Under the pieces are notes generated by a model, which saw only the letters and a list, made by a program, of their open reading frames with translations, was not told the DNA's origin and did not search any database. The position numbers and the translations under genes are program-made. Below, in pieces: positions 25,733 to 35,098 of a stretch of 64,000 bases of DNA (its first letter is position 1; each line of letters starts with the position of its first letter). Source of the DNA: Methanocrinis alkalitolerans (GTDB lineage: Archaea; Halobacteriota; Methanosarcinia; Methanotrichales; Methanotrichaceae); assembly GCF_029167205.1 (NCBI RefSeq), contig NZ_JARFPL010000013.1:5093-69092 (forward strand). Reading direction: 5' to 3'.

Positions 25733-26950
25733 CTATCCTCGCGTCGCCAGGGTCAGATCCCCGAAGGGCATCACGATAGTCCTGGCGTCTTTTCCCTGCC
25801 TCTCCCGGGCCATGGCGAGGGCCTCGTCGAGGCTATTTGCATGCCGGAAGAAGCAGAGATCCGCCAGGGCTGGCGCCAGAGAGGAGACGAGGATGAGGTC
25901 TTTTTCCAGGGACTCTCGCGCGATCAGGGCGGCCTTGTGCCCCCCGAACTCGTACTCCCTCCCGAACCGCTCGACGCAGTCCTCGGCACACTTCGCTTCC
26001 CTCGCCCACCGCTCAAAGACCGGATGGCCTAGCCCCTCGGCGCACTCAGCGACGAGGATGAGGGAGCCTCCGGGGAGGACCGCGTCCCTCGCGTTCTCCA
26101 TCGCCTTCTGGGCCTGGAAGAGGTTGATGTCCTTGGGCCTGCCCCCTGCGCAGGCGACGACGATCTCGGCGGGGCTGACGGCCCTCTGGTACATCTCGTC
26201 GACGACTTTGGCCCCCGCGCGGTGGGCCTTGACTAAGTCGCCGGCGACTGCTCGGACGACCTGCTTATTGCTGTTGAGGACGACGTTGAGGACGAGGTCG
26301 AGGCCTGCAATTTTTGCCGCCTCCTCCATGTCCAGGCGGACAGGGCCGTCGAGGCGCCCCGACTTCGCCCGAGGGTCGGACATCATGGCGTGGTTCTTGT
26401 TTATCGACCTCTCGGAGCTGACTCCGGGGAGGAGCGCCTTGGCGCCGCCGCTGTAGCCGGCGTAGTAGTGGTACTCGATATTCCCGGTCCCGATCTTGAG
26501 GTCGCATGAGGCGACAGCCTCCAGGATCTCCACCGGCGTTCCCCGCCCCGTCTCGCCCAGGGGGACGCACCCGTCGATCTCGTGCTGGATGTGGGGGATG
26601 GAGGCGCATCCGCCCAGGAGCCGATCCATCTCCTGGGCGGTCATCTTCCTGTGGGTCCCCAGGCCGAAGACTACCAGCAGATCGGATACTCCCATCTCTT
26701 CGAGCCTTCTGACCAGGGGCGGGATCATCCTGGAGGTGGGGGCAGGCCTCGTTATGTCGCTCGCCAAGATGACCGCCCTCTTCGCCCCGGCAAAATCCTC
26801 GAGGGACGGGCCCAACGGCTCGTCGAGGGCCCCCTCCATCTCCGCAGTCTCGTCGGGGACGCCAGGGATCTCCTTTGGGAGGAGGAGATCGTAGATCTCG
26901 TCTCCTTCGACCTCGAGATCTATGGAGCCTGCGCCGTATCCGAGCTTCAT
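25733..26950 (-). CDS. LarA-like nickel-pincer-dependent racemase/epimerase family protein
   Basis: The 405-residue protein belongs to the LarA family (DUF2088). Residues matching those of lactate racemase are present: D and R in SDITRP, His in GLGTHRKMT, His and Lys in YHYYAGYSGGAKALLPG, and His in NKNHAMMSDP. In LarA the lysine carries the nickel-pincer nucleotide and a histidine binds nickel, so the cofactor should be usable. The substrate is likely a 2-hydroxyacid but is unknown. GGAGGG stands 8 bases before ATG 26950; a TTG at 26953 overlaps less well. It is the last gene of the MoxR-DUF58 operon; larB, larC and larE are not in the window. Confidence 0.88.
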   Translation of the reverse strand: MKLGYGAGSIDLEVEGDEIYDLLLPKEIPGVPDETAEMEGALDEPLGPSLEDFAGAKRAVILASDITRPAPTSRMIPPLVRRLEEMGVSDLLVVFGLGTHRKMTAQEMDRLLGGCASIPHIQHEIDGCVPLGETGRGTPVEILEAVASCDLKIGTGNIEYHYYAGYSGGAKALLPGVSSERSINKNHAMMSDPRAKSGRLDGPVRLDMEEAAKIAGLDLVLNVVLNSNKQVVRAVAGDLVKAHRAGAKVVDEMYQRAVSPAEIVVACAGGRPKDINLFQAQKAMENARDAVLPGGSLILVAECAEGLGHPVFERWAREAKCAEDCVERFGREYEFGGHKAALIARESLEKDLILVSSLAPALADLCFFRHANSLDEALAMARERQGKDARTIVMPFGDLTLATRG

Positions 26951-26953
26951 CAA

Positions 26954-27811
26954 TTACGCCCTCCAGACCTTAGCCCGCCTGTGGACGTCGCTGAATACCT
27001 CGAATATGGGCTTATCGGTGGTGTAGCTGAAGAAGTCGGCTCCGACGGCGTCGCACGCCTCCCGGATCCGACGGTCGTGCTCCTCCATCTTCGCGGCGTA
27101 CTCCTCTCTCACCGATGGCGTCACCCTCGTCATCACCGCCTCCTTCGACTCCATGTCGATGAACCGCAGATCCCCCTCGAAGTCGAGGGCTGCCTCTGCA
27201 GGGTCCAGGATCTGGATCAGGATCAGGTCATGGGCCGATAGCTTGTAGATCCCGGCGACGACCCCCTCGACGTCGTCGAGGAAGTCGGAGACGACCACCA
27301 CCAGGCTCGTCGACCTGATCGAGAGGTCGAACTGCTCTACCATCCTGCGAAAGTTCGTTCCCCCCGAAGGTGCGGTCCTGTCCAGCTCCTCCATGGATAG
27401 AAAGAGGTTCCTCCTCCCCCCCTTCGTCTCCCCCGGCTCCAACATCTCTGCGAACTTGGATATGGAGAACTTCTCGTTCTCCTTTATCGCCATGTACGCA
27501 AACCCCACCGCGACCTTAGCGCCGAAGGCGAACTTCTCCCCAAATGACATGCTGGAGCTGGCGTCGAGAAGGAGGTGGACGGCGAGGCTCCTCTCCTCCT
27601 CGTGCTCCCGGACGTATAGCTTCTCAGTCCTGCCGTAGACCTTCCAGTCGACGAACTTGAAATCGTCCCCCTTCCGGTACTCCCGGTAGCCGACGGGGCT
27701 TATCCCCCGCCCCACCTTCACCGACCTTCTGGCCCCGGTGAAGGAGGTCGATACCCTCTTTCGCACGAGGAGGGTGAACCTCTCCAGCTCTGCGAGAAAC
27801 TCGGTATCCAT
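26954..27811 (-). CDS. DUF58 domain protein (vWA-like)
   Basis: A 285-residue protein with the DUF58 signature GISPVGYREYRKGDDFKFVD then WKVYGRTEKLYVREHEEERS near residues 36-75. A vWA-like part follows, with HLLLDASSSMSFGEK as the MIDAS DxSxS motif and DFLDD later. These partners of MoxR ATPases are metal-dependent adaptor proteins thought to be assembled or activated by MoxR. The gene stop and the LarA start are next to each other, so translation is coupled. Confidence 0.93.
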   Translation of the reverse strand: MDTEFLAELERFTLLVRKRVSTSFTGARRSVKVGRGISPVGYREYRKGDDFKFVDWKVYGRTEKLYVREHEEERSLAVHLLLDASSSMSFGEKFAFGAKVAVGFAYMAIKENEKFSISKFAEMLEPGETKGGRRNLFLSMEELDRTAPSGGTNFRRMVEQFDLSIRSTSLVVVVSDFLDDVEGVVAGIYKLSAHDLILIQILDPAEAALDFEGDLRFIDMESKEAVMTRVTPSVREEYAAKMEEHDRRIREACDAVGADFFSYTTDKPIFEVFSDVHRRAKVWRA

Positions 27812-27820
27812 CCTCTGGCC

Positions 27821-28816
27821 TCAGATCGACTTCAGCAGATCGGATATGACCTGGTCGCAGGTGACGCCCCTCCTCTCAGAGTCGAAGGAGAGGATTATCC
27901 TGTGCCTGAGGATCGGATATGCCATGGCCACCAGATCATCTCTATCGACGTAGTCTCTGCCCCTGAGGAGCGCCCGGGCCTTGGAGGCGAGGATGAGGCC
28001 TATCGACGCCCGGGGGCTTGCGCCGTACTCGACCCCCTCCCAGCTCCTGGTGGAGACGACGGCCTTTATCGCCGCCGTCTTGAGGTCGTCGGAGATGGGA
28101 ACGTCCCTAGTGAGCTGCTGGAGGGATAGTAGCTCCCTTCGGGTTATCACCCTCTCCACCCGCGGCTCGGCGTGGCCGGTGTATCTCTCCATGATCTCCC
28201 TCTCCTCCTCGGTGGTCGGGTAGTCGATGAAGACCTTCAGGAGGAACCGGTCGAGCTGGGCCTCAGGAAGGGGGAAGGTTCCCTCCATCTCGATGGGGTT
28301 TTGGGTGGCGAGGACGAAGAAGGGCTCTTCGAGCTTGTATGTGTTCTTTCCTACGGTGACCTGCTTCTCCTGCATCGCCTCCAGCATGGCGCTCTGGGTC
28401 CTGGGGGAGGCCCTGTTTATCTCGTCTGCGAGGACGATGTTGGCGAAGATCGGACCTTCCTCGAACCTGAAGACCTTGCTCCCCTCCACCTCCTCGATGA
28501 GGGTCGTCCCCGTTATATCCGCGGGCATCAGGTCCGGAGTGCACTGGATCCTGCTGAAGTCAAGGCCGGTGGTGTTGGCTATCGTCTTGACGAGGAGGGT
28601 CTTTCCGAGGCCGGGGTTGCTCTCCAGGAGGATGTGCCCCCCTGCGAGGATCCCCACCAGAATCTGTTCCACCACCGACTTCTGCCCCACCACCACTTTG
28701 CCGATCTCGCCCCTGATCGTCTCGAAGATGGCCGGGGCCTCCTTATAAATGTTGATCAGATCTTCTCTCATCTGTCTCTCCTCGGTGAGATCTACAGCTC
28801 TTTTTTTCTCCGTCAT
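27821..28816 (-). CDS. MoxR family AAA+ ATPase
   Basis: About 331 residues. Walker A ESNPGLGKTLLVKT and Walker B VLADEINRASPRTQSAML are intact, as are sensor 1 (ATQNPIEMEGTFPLPEAQLD) and the arginine finger region (DRFLLKV). MoxR ATPases remodel or activate metalloproteins and vWA proteins. A GTG two codons upstream (28822) is an alternative start. It lies 14 bases after the membrane-protein gene and just before DUF58, the usual order of a MoxR-DUF58 operon. Confidence 0.94.
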   Translation of the reverse strand: MTEKKRAVDLTEERQMREDLINIYKEAPAIFETIRGEIGKVVVGQKSVVEQILVGILAGGHILLESNPGLGKTLLVKTIANTTGLDFSRIQCTPDLMPADITGTTLIEEVEGSKVFRFEEGPIFANIVLADEINRASPRTQSAMLEAMQEKQVTVGKNTYKLEEPFFVLATQNPIEMEGTFPLPEAQLDRFLLKVFIDYPTTEEEREIMERYTGHAEPRVERVITRRELLSLQQLTRDVPISDDLKTAAIKAVVSTRSWEGVEYGASPRASIGLILASKARALLRGRDYVDRDDLVAMAYPILRHRIILSFDSERRGVTCDQVISDLLKSI

Positions 28817-28829
28817 CCCCACGGATTAA

Positions 28830-29693
28830 TCAGATCGTCGCCAGGTTCTCGAAATATCTCTTGATGATCTCTCGGTGCTGGGGTGGGAGGCTCTCGATGT
28901 ACAGCTCGGTGGCCACCGCCACCCCCTCTCCGGGCTCGGAGACGGTGAAGAGCCGGTCCATGGGATCCGTCTGCCTGGACCTGAACCCCGCCGCTGACCC
29001 AGGGTATAAGATCAGCTCCAGGTTCACCTCCTCCAGGACCGCCAGAGACGGCTTGCCGTAGATCTCTCCGGAGATCCCCGTCCCCGTCCGTCCTCCCTCC
29101 GGGATCTCCTCTTCCCCGAAGAGGCCTGCCGCCCGGTCCCTGAGGTCGGCGAGAGGTTTGAAGGGGTGGGGCGTGATCTCATCTCCTGCCTGGCTCTGGC
29201 TGAAGATCGCGGTGAAGGCGATGAGGAGGACGAGGGCCCCGGCCTTCGCCTGGAAGGTCGGGAAGCTTCTATCGCCGAAGTTCAGCCGCCGGTTGTTTAT
29301 AAGATCTTTGGCCCCGACCTTCGAGAGTCTCCCCTTGACGTCTGCGGCGAGGCTCTGCATCACCACCGAGTCGGAGTGGCGGTTGTCGTAGGCGGCTTTG
29401 GTCTTCTCCGAGAGGCTCCCCTCCAGATGGGCGAAGAGGTCGTAGTCCGACCATCGAGCGAGGAGCTTTGCTCCCAATAGCCCCAGGATTAGGGAGACCG
29501 CCGCAGGAGCCCAAGCAAAGGATGAGTCCTGCCAGTAAAACCTGAAGAAGGCGGGGATCCCCAAAAAAAGTGCGGCTATGTAGAAGAGGACTGCGATTAT
29601 CCCGCCGTTGAGCAGAGACATAGACCGCTCAAAGAGCCTGTAGACCCCCAATAGCCGCCTCAATTCCGCCAGAAAGTCGTATGAGCCGTCCAC
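28830..29693 (-). CDS. Membrane protein in MoxR operon
   Basis: A 287-residue protein with two or three N-terminal hydrophobic segments (IIAVLFYIAALFLGIPAFF, APAAVSLILGLLGAKLL) and one near residue 150 (AGALVLLIAFTAIF), followed by a soluble C-terminal part of about 120 residues ending with REIIKRYFENLATI. I do not recognise a named family, although uncharacterised membrane proteins of this shape often accompany MoxR-DUF58. Start GTG 29693 is tentative. It is the first gene of the operon that continues with moxR, DUF58 and larA-like. Confidence 0.7.
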   Translation of the reverse strand: MDGSYDFLAELRRLLGVYRLFERSMSLLNGGIIAVLFYIAALFLGIPAFFRFYWQDSSFAWAPAAVSLILGLLGAKLLARWSDYDLFAHLEGSLSEKTKAAYDNRHSDSVVMQSLAADVKGRLSKVGAKDLINNRRLNFGDRSFPTFQAKAGALVLLIAFTAIFSQSQAGDEITPHPFKPLADLRDRAAGLFGEEEIPEGGRTGTGISGEIYGKPSLAVLEEVNLELILYPGSAAGFRSRQTDPMDRLFTVSEPGEGVAVATELYIESLPPQHREIIKRYFENLATI

Positions 29694-29824
29694 GGGACCT
29701 AGTCAGACCCCTTACTAATAAGTAGTTTCCGAGCAGAAGGGCCGTCGCCTCCGCCGAAATGGGGGGGACGGGTCCGAGGGCGTATCGACCCTTCGAGAGC
29801 CTTCTTATAGAAGCGGGGTGCAGG

Positions 29825-31051
29825 GGTAGAGAAAACCCCGGTCTTTAGGCCGGGAATGAATCGTACCCCGCCTTAAGCTATGAATCTTTAAATACCATAA
29901 CAGCATAAGTGAGTATAATGCTTAAAGCCTTCAAATATAGGATCTATCCGACAAAAGCACAGCGGTCTAAGATGGAACAGACCTTGGAGCTGTGTAGATG
30001 GACCTATAACGAGACTTTGGCATATCGAAAAAACTCTTTCGAACAAGAAGGCAAATCCATATCTAAGTATGAGACTCACAACTTGCTGCCAGAGTGGAAG
30101 AAAAACAAACCAGAACTAAAAGGAGGTATTCTCTCAGACCCTCCAGAACGTCCAAGAACGGGTAGATCTGGCCTTCAAAGCGTTCTTCCGGAGGGTCAAA
30201 GCAGGAGAGACCCCAGGGTATCCCAGGTTCAAGGGGAAAGGATGGTACGATTCGTTCACCTATCCACAGCTGGGATTCAAACTGTCTTTCGGGAAGCTGT
30301 GCCTCTCCAAGATCGGAGATATCAAGATCAAGCTCCATCGACCCATCGAAGGCAAGATCAAGAGGTTAACCGTTCGGAGATCTTCGACCGGAAAATGGTT
30401 TGCCTGCTTCTCAGTGGAGATCGACGATCCTCCGAAGCCTCCCTGGAAAGATGGGTTGATGGCGGGCATCGATGTGGGGCTGGAGAGTTTCGCTACGCTA
30501 TCCAACGGAGAGAAGATCGATAACCCCCGGTTCTTTAGATCTGAGGAGAAGGCGTTGGCCAAAGCTCAAAGACGACTATCCAAATATGAGAAGGAAACTC
30601 CTGAGAGGAGGAAAGCTCTCAAAGTCGTCTCGCGGACCCATGAGCGGATAGCCAACCGCAGATACGATTTTGCTCATCAGGTCAGTCACAACCTGGTCGA
30701 AAGGTTCGGGCTGATTGCTTTCGAGGATCTGAGTATCACGAACATGCTTAAGAACCACTGCCTGGCTAAGAGCATATCAGACGCTGCCTGGAGGATGCTA
30801 GTGATAACCACATCGTACAAGGCTGAGAGCGCCGGTTCGATGGTGGTTCTAGTAGATCCTCGGAACACAAGTCAGCTATGTTCCAGGTGCGGTCTTAAAG
30901 TGCCGAAGTTGCTATCGGATCGGGTCCATGAATGTCCTCAATGCGGGCTGGTCATGGACCGTGACGAGAATGCGGCGATAAACATTCTGAGACTGGGGCT
31001 ACAGTCTCTGCCAAAAGCTAGAAGCCCCACCCTTCAGGGCGGGGAGTAGTC
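29825..31051 (+). mobile_element. IS200/IS605-family tnpB-only element
   Basis: The left end GGTAGAGAAAACCCCGGTCT carries a hairpin (CCCCGG with CCGGG, 29836-29854). The right end after tnpB carries GCCCCACCC-TTCA-GGGCGGGG (31024-31044), a subterminal hairpin typical of this family and usually part of the guide RNA region. No tnpA is present. A second copy of the first 154 bases lies at 42025. Exact ends are not defined by a target duplication, as expected for this family. Confidence 0.75.
29918..31049 (+). pseudogene. tnpB: TnpB (IS200/IS605 RNA-guided endonuclease family), one frameshift
   Basis: Two open frames join at about 30122. The first begins MLKAFKYRIYPTKAQRSKME and runs to LPEWKKNKPELK. 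One extra base in AAAAGGAGG shifts the frame; the second frame continues EVFSQTLQNVQERVDLAFKA, SFTYPQLGFKLSFGKLCLSK and on. Catalytic parts look intact: GIDVGLESFATLSNG (RuvC-I Asp), FEDLSITNM (RuvC-II Glu), the zinc finger CSRCGLKV ... CPQCG, and RDENAAINIL (RuvC-III Asp). Apart from the single-base shift it resembles a full TnpB of about 376 codons. A sequencing error or programmed frameshift remains possible. TATA-like TTTAAATACC precedes it. Confidence 0.88.
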
Positions 31052-31189
31052 ACAGCCTTTGAAGACCAACACCTCCCAGGCGGTCAGGCCGAAAGGCACC
31101 AGATGCGCCGCGGGAAAGTGGGGAAGAACTCGACCATCGACTCGGCCGCGGTTCCATGGGGAGCCGGGCCAACTGGATATCCAAGAAAA

Positions 31190-33199
31190 ATGGCCAATAT
31201 TCCATCTTACAAAGGGCTGGGCTCCAGGTTAGCGTTGCTGGCTTTTCTGGCGACGCTCCTCCTGGGCTCCGTCGGTGCCGTCTCCATCCAGGAGGCGGCG
31301 GGGGATAAAGACGCCGTATCGGGTGAAAACGGAGGCAATGGCCTGGAGGGTCTGGCGGAGGCCCAGGTGGCAGGGATCTGGATAGCCCCCTTTGGGTGGG
31401 AGAACGTCTCCGAAGGGGGCGAAGAGACCCTCCGATCGTTGCTCGGGCCCGCCAGGATCTTGAGGATTATAGTCCAGGAAGAGGAGGTCGTCGATCTGGG
31501 TTATATCGGAACCTCCGATGGGGTTTTAGTCTTATGGCCCGACATCACAGAAGACCTCCGGCTGATCGCCCCCTTCGACTACCGTGAACGGCCGTGGTAC
31601 CTGGAGGCGATGAGAAGGGAGGATACGATCTGGACGAGGCCCTACCTGGACCAGAGCTCCGGGATGCTGGCCATAACCTGCGCGACACCCATATCGGTGG
31701 AGGGGAACCTGATGGGTGTGGTGGGGATGGACGTATCCCTAGCGAAGATGGAATCAGACCTAACCAACATATCCTCCGGTTATCCCTTCATCCTGGACGG
31801 CCAGGGGGTGGTGGTGATGCGCCCCCAGGAGCCCGATGGTTTTCTCTGGGAGGAGATCCTGGCCCCTGGAAGCCTTCTGGACTCAAAAAATCCTCAGCTA
31901 GCCGGGTTGGCTGAGGCCATGGTCCGGGGAGAAGGTGGCTCCGCCTTCCTCCGTCTGGGGAAGGGGAGCGTCAGGATATCCTACGTCCCCATCCCCGCCG
32001 TCGGCTGGTCCCTCGGTCTCGCCTCCGGCGACCGGGAGCTGGCTTTTGCCAAGGCTTCCCAGTACGACGAGCTCTTCGGTCGGATCGGAGGCCACTCCGA
32101 GATCCTGGCCCTGGAGACAGGAGAGGCCTTCCAAGAGAGCCGCCGAGAGAGGATGATCGCCGCCGCAGTTCCCATCGACGGCGAGGGAGATGCTGCCGGG
32201 ATCGCGCCGACCCTGCCTCTGGCGGTGGCGGCGGCCATCATCGCCCTCCTGGCGGGGCTGGTGGGATTCAGGGCTGGCAGGAGCGCCGTCGGACCGATCG
32301 TAAATGCCGTAGCCGGGGGGCTTGAGAGGGTCGGCAGAGGAGACTTCAATTCGAGGATCGGAGGAGACGGCTCGGGGAAGATGAGAGACCTCGCAGAGGC
32401 CTTCGATCGGATGACCTATGATATGAGAGATATGATCGCCATCGCGGAGAAGAGGTCCTTTGATGCGGGCTGGTCGGAGAAGGAGAGGGAGGTCCGCCAG
32501 GATGTCGAGCGGTTCCTTCAGCCGGAGAGGGCGTCCCAGGTGGAGGGGTATGAGGTGGCCAGGCTCTCCATCGCGGAGGGCGGTGGATGCTGTCACTTCT
32601 ACGATTTATTGGAGATGGAAGGGTCGAAGGCGGTCGTTGTGATGGCCGAGGTATCGGGGAGAGGTCTATCCGCCGCCTTGGTGGCGGCCCTCACCAGAAG
32701 CCTCATCAGGGCAGCTCTCCGCAAGTTCGGCGATCCGGCAAAAGCTCTCAGGGAGACTAACCTCCAGCTCGTCGACAACGTCAGAGGCGGTATGATGGTC
32801 TCCTGTTTCTGTGGGATGCTAGACCTCTCCAACCACTCGATGAACTACGCCAACGCTGGCCACATCCCGCCCTTCGTCGTCAGCTCTGACGGTTTTGTGG
32901 ACACCCTGGTGGGCGGCGCCATATCCATGGGGGCACTCGATCAGATCGACCTGGATACCGAAGGCTGGATGATAGATCCGGGGGACGTTCTGGTCATCTA
33001 CAACGACGGCCTCATCGAGCTGGAGGATGGGGATAAGGAGAGGTTCGGGACGGAGAACCTGATCTCTCTTGTAAAAAGCAACAAAGAGAGGTCGGCCCAT
33101 GACATCATGAAGGAGTTGGAGGCGGCGATAAAAGACCATGCCGGAAGCGAGGGCTATAGATCGGACCCCGCCGTCATGATGATCAAAAGGTCGGTGTGA
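31190..33199 (+). CDS. Membrane PP2C/SpoIIE phosphatase with Cache and HAMP domains
   Basis: About 669 residues from ATG 31190 (the frame is open for 29 codons upstream). A first membrane segment (LALLAFLATLLLGSVGAVS) leads to an extracytoplasmic dCache-like sensor (FDYRERPWYLEAMRREDTIW, GVVGMDVSLAKMESDLTN). A second membrane segment (LPLAVAAAIIALLAGLVGF), a HAMP linker (AGGLERVGRGDFNSRIGG) and a C-terminal SpoIIE/RsbU-type PP2C domain follow, with GGCCHFYDLLEMEGSKAVVV, EVSGRGLSAALVAAL, YANAGHIPPFVV and VLVIYNDGLIELED. It likely dephosphorylates a regulatory protein in response to a small molecule outside the cell. No cognate partner switch genes are adjacent. Confidence 0.88.
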   Translation: MANIPSYKGLGSRLALLAFLATLLLGSVGAVSIQEAAGDKDAVSGENGGNGLEGLAEAQVAGIWIAPFGWENVSEGGEETLRSLLGPARILRIIVQEEEVVDLGYIGTSDGVLVLWPDITEDLRLIAPFDYRERPWYLEAMRREDTIWTRPYLDQSSGMLAITCATPISVEGNLMGVVGMDVSLAKMESDLTNISSGYPFILDGQGVVVMRPQEPDGFLWEEILAPGSLLDSKNPQLAGLAEAMVRGEGGSAFLRLGKGSVRISYVPIPAVGWSLGLASGDRELAFAKASQYDELFGRIGGHSEILALETGEAFQESRRERMIAAAVPIDGEGDAAGIAPTLPLAVAAAIIALLAGLVGFRAGRSAVGPIVNAVAGGLERVGRGDFNSRIGGDGSGKMRDLAEAFDRMTYDMRDMIAIAEKRSFDAGWSEKEREVRQDVERFLQPERASQVEGYEVARLSIAEGGGCCHFYDLLEMEGSKAVVVMAEVSGRGLSAALVAALTRSLIRAALRKFGDPAKALRETNLQLVDNVRGGMMVSCFCGMLDLSNHSMNYANAGHIPPFVVSSDGFVDTLVGGAISMGALDQIDLDTEGWMIDPGDVLVIYNDGLIELEDGDKERFGTENLISLVKSNKERSAHDIMKELEAAIKDHAGSEGYRSDPAVMMIKRSV

Positions 33200-33248
33200 A
33201 GCGCAACCGAGGATGAGGGGACAGCCTCGCCTCCTTCCTGGCGCCCCT

Positions 33249-34361
33249 TCAGAACCGCCGCATAGATACGAGGTCTTCGCCGGCGACCCTCTTCACCATA
33301 TCGACGAGATCATCGACGCAGAGTCCCTCCATCGAGATCCGGTCTCCTCCTCCGAAGATCTCCTCTCTGGCCCTTCGGCCTACCGCGTCGTCGGTGCCTG
33401 GCGAAACCGTAATGACGACGCTCCCTTTTGGGACGGCTGTCCTGGCGCAGAGGCGATCGAGGTCTCCGTCGACGATCCCGACGAGGGGCGCTCCCAGCCT
33501 CGCCAGAACCTCTCCGGCGATGGCGGTGGTGTCGTCGCCGACGGTCACCGCCACCATCGCCCCCTGGGCCCTCTCGAACGCCTCCTCCGCCGCGTGATCT
33601 ATCAGCGCTGCGTCGCGCCCCCGGCGGCGGACCGTCCGTGGAACCTTCTCGGTCCTCCTTATCTCTCCGGTCCTCAGGATAGCCGTCTCCAGGTCGACGG
33701 TGGGGATCTTCTCAAGGCCGTGGGCCTTCACCTCCGCACCGTGGACCTCCACGATCTTCCCTTCTATTGCCGCCAGCTCCACCGTATCTTTGAGGGCTCT
33801 TCCGATGACGGTACCGTTGATGGATACGTTCTCCCCGGGGACGGCCCCAAGGATCCACCTTCTGACGATCCTCCCCACGGACTTCATCCTTGAAGAAGAA
33901 CAGGGGGGGTCTGCCACCTCCAGTCCCAGGGCCCGTCCGACCCTCTCGGCGACCCTCGACGTCTCCTCCGAGAGGGGCCCCCCCATCGGCAGGGGTGCAA
34001 CGAACCCGCCCCCACAGTCGGCGAGGACCAGGGGCTTTCTGGGCTTCGACCTCTCCGCCACCATCGCGCCGAAGGCCAGAGCCGTCTCTTCAGTCTTGGC
34101 ATAGTTGAGAAGGATGACGAAGTCGGATTCCGGCTCGAGCCTTTTTACCGATCGGCTCGGCATCTCTCTCCTCGAGATGTCGATCTTATCTTCCAGCCCT
34201 CCGTCGATGACCGCGACCCTCCCCATCGTCCCTCCCAGGACGGCGGTGACGACTCCCAGGTCCGAGAGACGGTCTATCGCCCTCTCGGCGAACCCGCAGT
34301 CTACCACCTCGGGACCGTGGACTACGACCCCGATCTCATCCGCCACTTTCGACGCTCTCAT
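33249..34361 (-). CDS. DUF2117 family protein (methanogen-conserved)
   Basis: A 370-residue protein with the DUF2117 opening IGVVVHGPEVVDCGFAERAI and VVTAVLGGTMGRVAVIDGGL, then FVILLNYAKTEETALAFG and LVLADCGGGFVAPLP. The second half has VEVHGAEVKAHGLEKIPTVD and a C-terminal VVITVSPGTDD. The function is not known; it is largely restricted to methanogens and relatives. It overlaps the DUF2098 gene by 26 bases. It is the last gene of the operon that begins with the 51-aa zinc ribbon. Confidence 0.82.
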   Translation of the reverse strand: MRASKVADEIGVVVHGPEVVDCGFAERAIDRLSDLGVVTAVLGGTMGRVAVIDGGLEDKIDISRREMPSRSVKRLEPESDFVILLNYAKTEETALAFGAMVAERSKPRKPLVLADCGGGFVAPLPMGGPLSEETSRVAERVGRALGLEVADPPCSSSRMKSVGRIVRRWILGAVPGENVSINGTVIGRALKDTVELAAIEGKIVEVHGAEVKAHGLEKIPTVDLETAILRTGEIRRTEKVPRTVRRRGRDAALIDHAAEEAFERAQGAMVAVTVGDDTTAIAGEVLARLGAPLVGIVDGDLDRLCARTAVPKGSVVITVSPGTDDAVGRRAREEIFGGGDRISMEGLCVDDLVDMVKRVAGEDLVSMRRF

Positions 34362-34620
34362 CTTCCATCTTCACCGATCTCATCCTCTCCTCTTCGGCCT
34401 TCATCCTCTCCTCCATCTCCTTCAGGCTCCGGGCTCCGATCTCCCTCCTCTCGGGGAGCTTATCGATCGGCTGTAACCTGCTCAGGTGATAGTAGAGCCC
34501 CGTCGAATCGAGGAGAGCCCACCTTTCGCCGTCATCTTCGGTCTTGAGGACCTTGACCGTCCCCACCGTTCCGGTCCCAGCGTACCTGACGATGGACCCC
34601 TCGCTGATCTCCTCTGACAT
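34336..34620 (-). CDS. DUF2098 family protein
   Basis: A 94-residue protein: EISEGSIVRYAGTGTVGTVK, then WALLDSTGLYYHLSRLQPID, the short SH3-like/beta domain typical of DUF2098 proteins in methanogens. A helical charged tail (RSLKEMEERMKAEEERMRSV) follows. Function unknown. The start lies 15 bases after the preceding gene; a GGTAACATGT context gives no strong SD beyond GAGGTGATGAGGGTAAC. Confidence 0.8.
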   Translation of the reverse strand: MSEEISEGSIVRYAGTGTVGTVKVLKTEDDGERWALLDSTGLYYHLSRLQPIDKLPERREIGARSLKEMEERMKAEEERMRSVKMEDESVESGG

Positions 34621-34635
34621 GTTACCCTCATCACC

Positions 34636-35091
34636 TCACAAAAACTTCTCCGTCACCACTACGCCCGCGAAGTTTTTAACCTCTGCCCCTCCGGGGGACG
34701 AGAGGACCAAGACCCCGTCGAGGTCGCAGGTGCCGCAGAGGATCTCCTGCTCCGGGTGGGTCCCGGCCTGGACGGTGCAGCTTATCCTCGTCTTCTCCCC
34801 CACCGAGACGACGGTCTTCAGCCTCGGGGAGGCGGGATGGCCCTTCCTCAGGACTATCAGGGGCGACGCCATCTCTCTTATCATGAAGAGGGTGCATTTT
34901 AGACCGCGCTTAGCCTTATCCCCCACCTCGAAGGTGGAGGCTACGAGGAGGTCGTCGTCCTCGGTGAAGAGAACGATCTCCTCGGCGTCGGTCTCGAGAT
35001 AAAAAAAGTGGCCCAGGGTCCTGACAACGGCCAGGGTCCCGGTCCGTCCTGAGAGGAAGGCGATCTCGTCGTCTTCCAGGGGGATATTCAT
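34636..35091 (-). CDS. Hypothetical protein in zinc-ribbon/DUF2098 operon
   Basis: A 151-residue, mostly beta protein that I do not recognise. It opens with PLEDDEIAFLSGRTGTLAVV and ends with AEVKNFAGVVVTEKFL. Three cysteines lie in the second half (KTRISCTVQAG, ILCGTCDLDG), with CGTC forming a CxxC. It begins 7 bases after the zinc-ribbon gene and ends before DUF2098, all on the minus strand. Confidence 0.7.
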   Translation of the reverse strand: MNIPLEDDEIAFLSGRTGTLAVVRTLGHFFYLETDAEEIVLFTEDDDLLVASTFEVGDKAKRGLKCTLFMIREMASPLIVLRKGHPASPRLKTVVSVGEKTRISCTVQAGTHPEQEILCGTCDLDGVLVLSSPGGAEVKNFAGVVVTEKFL

Positions 35092-35098
35092 CTTCTCA

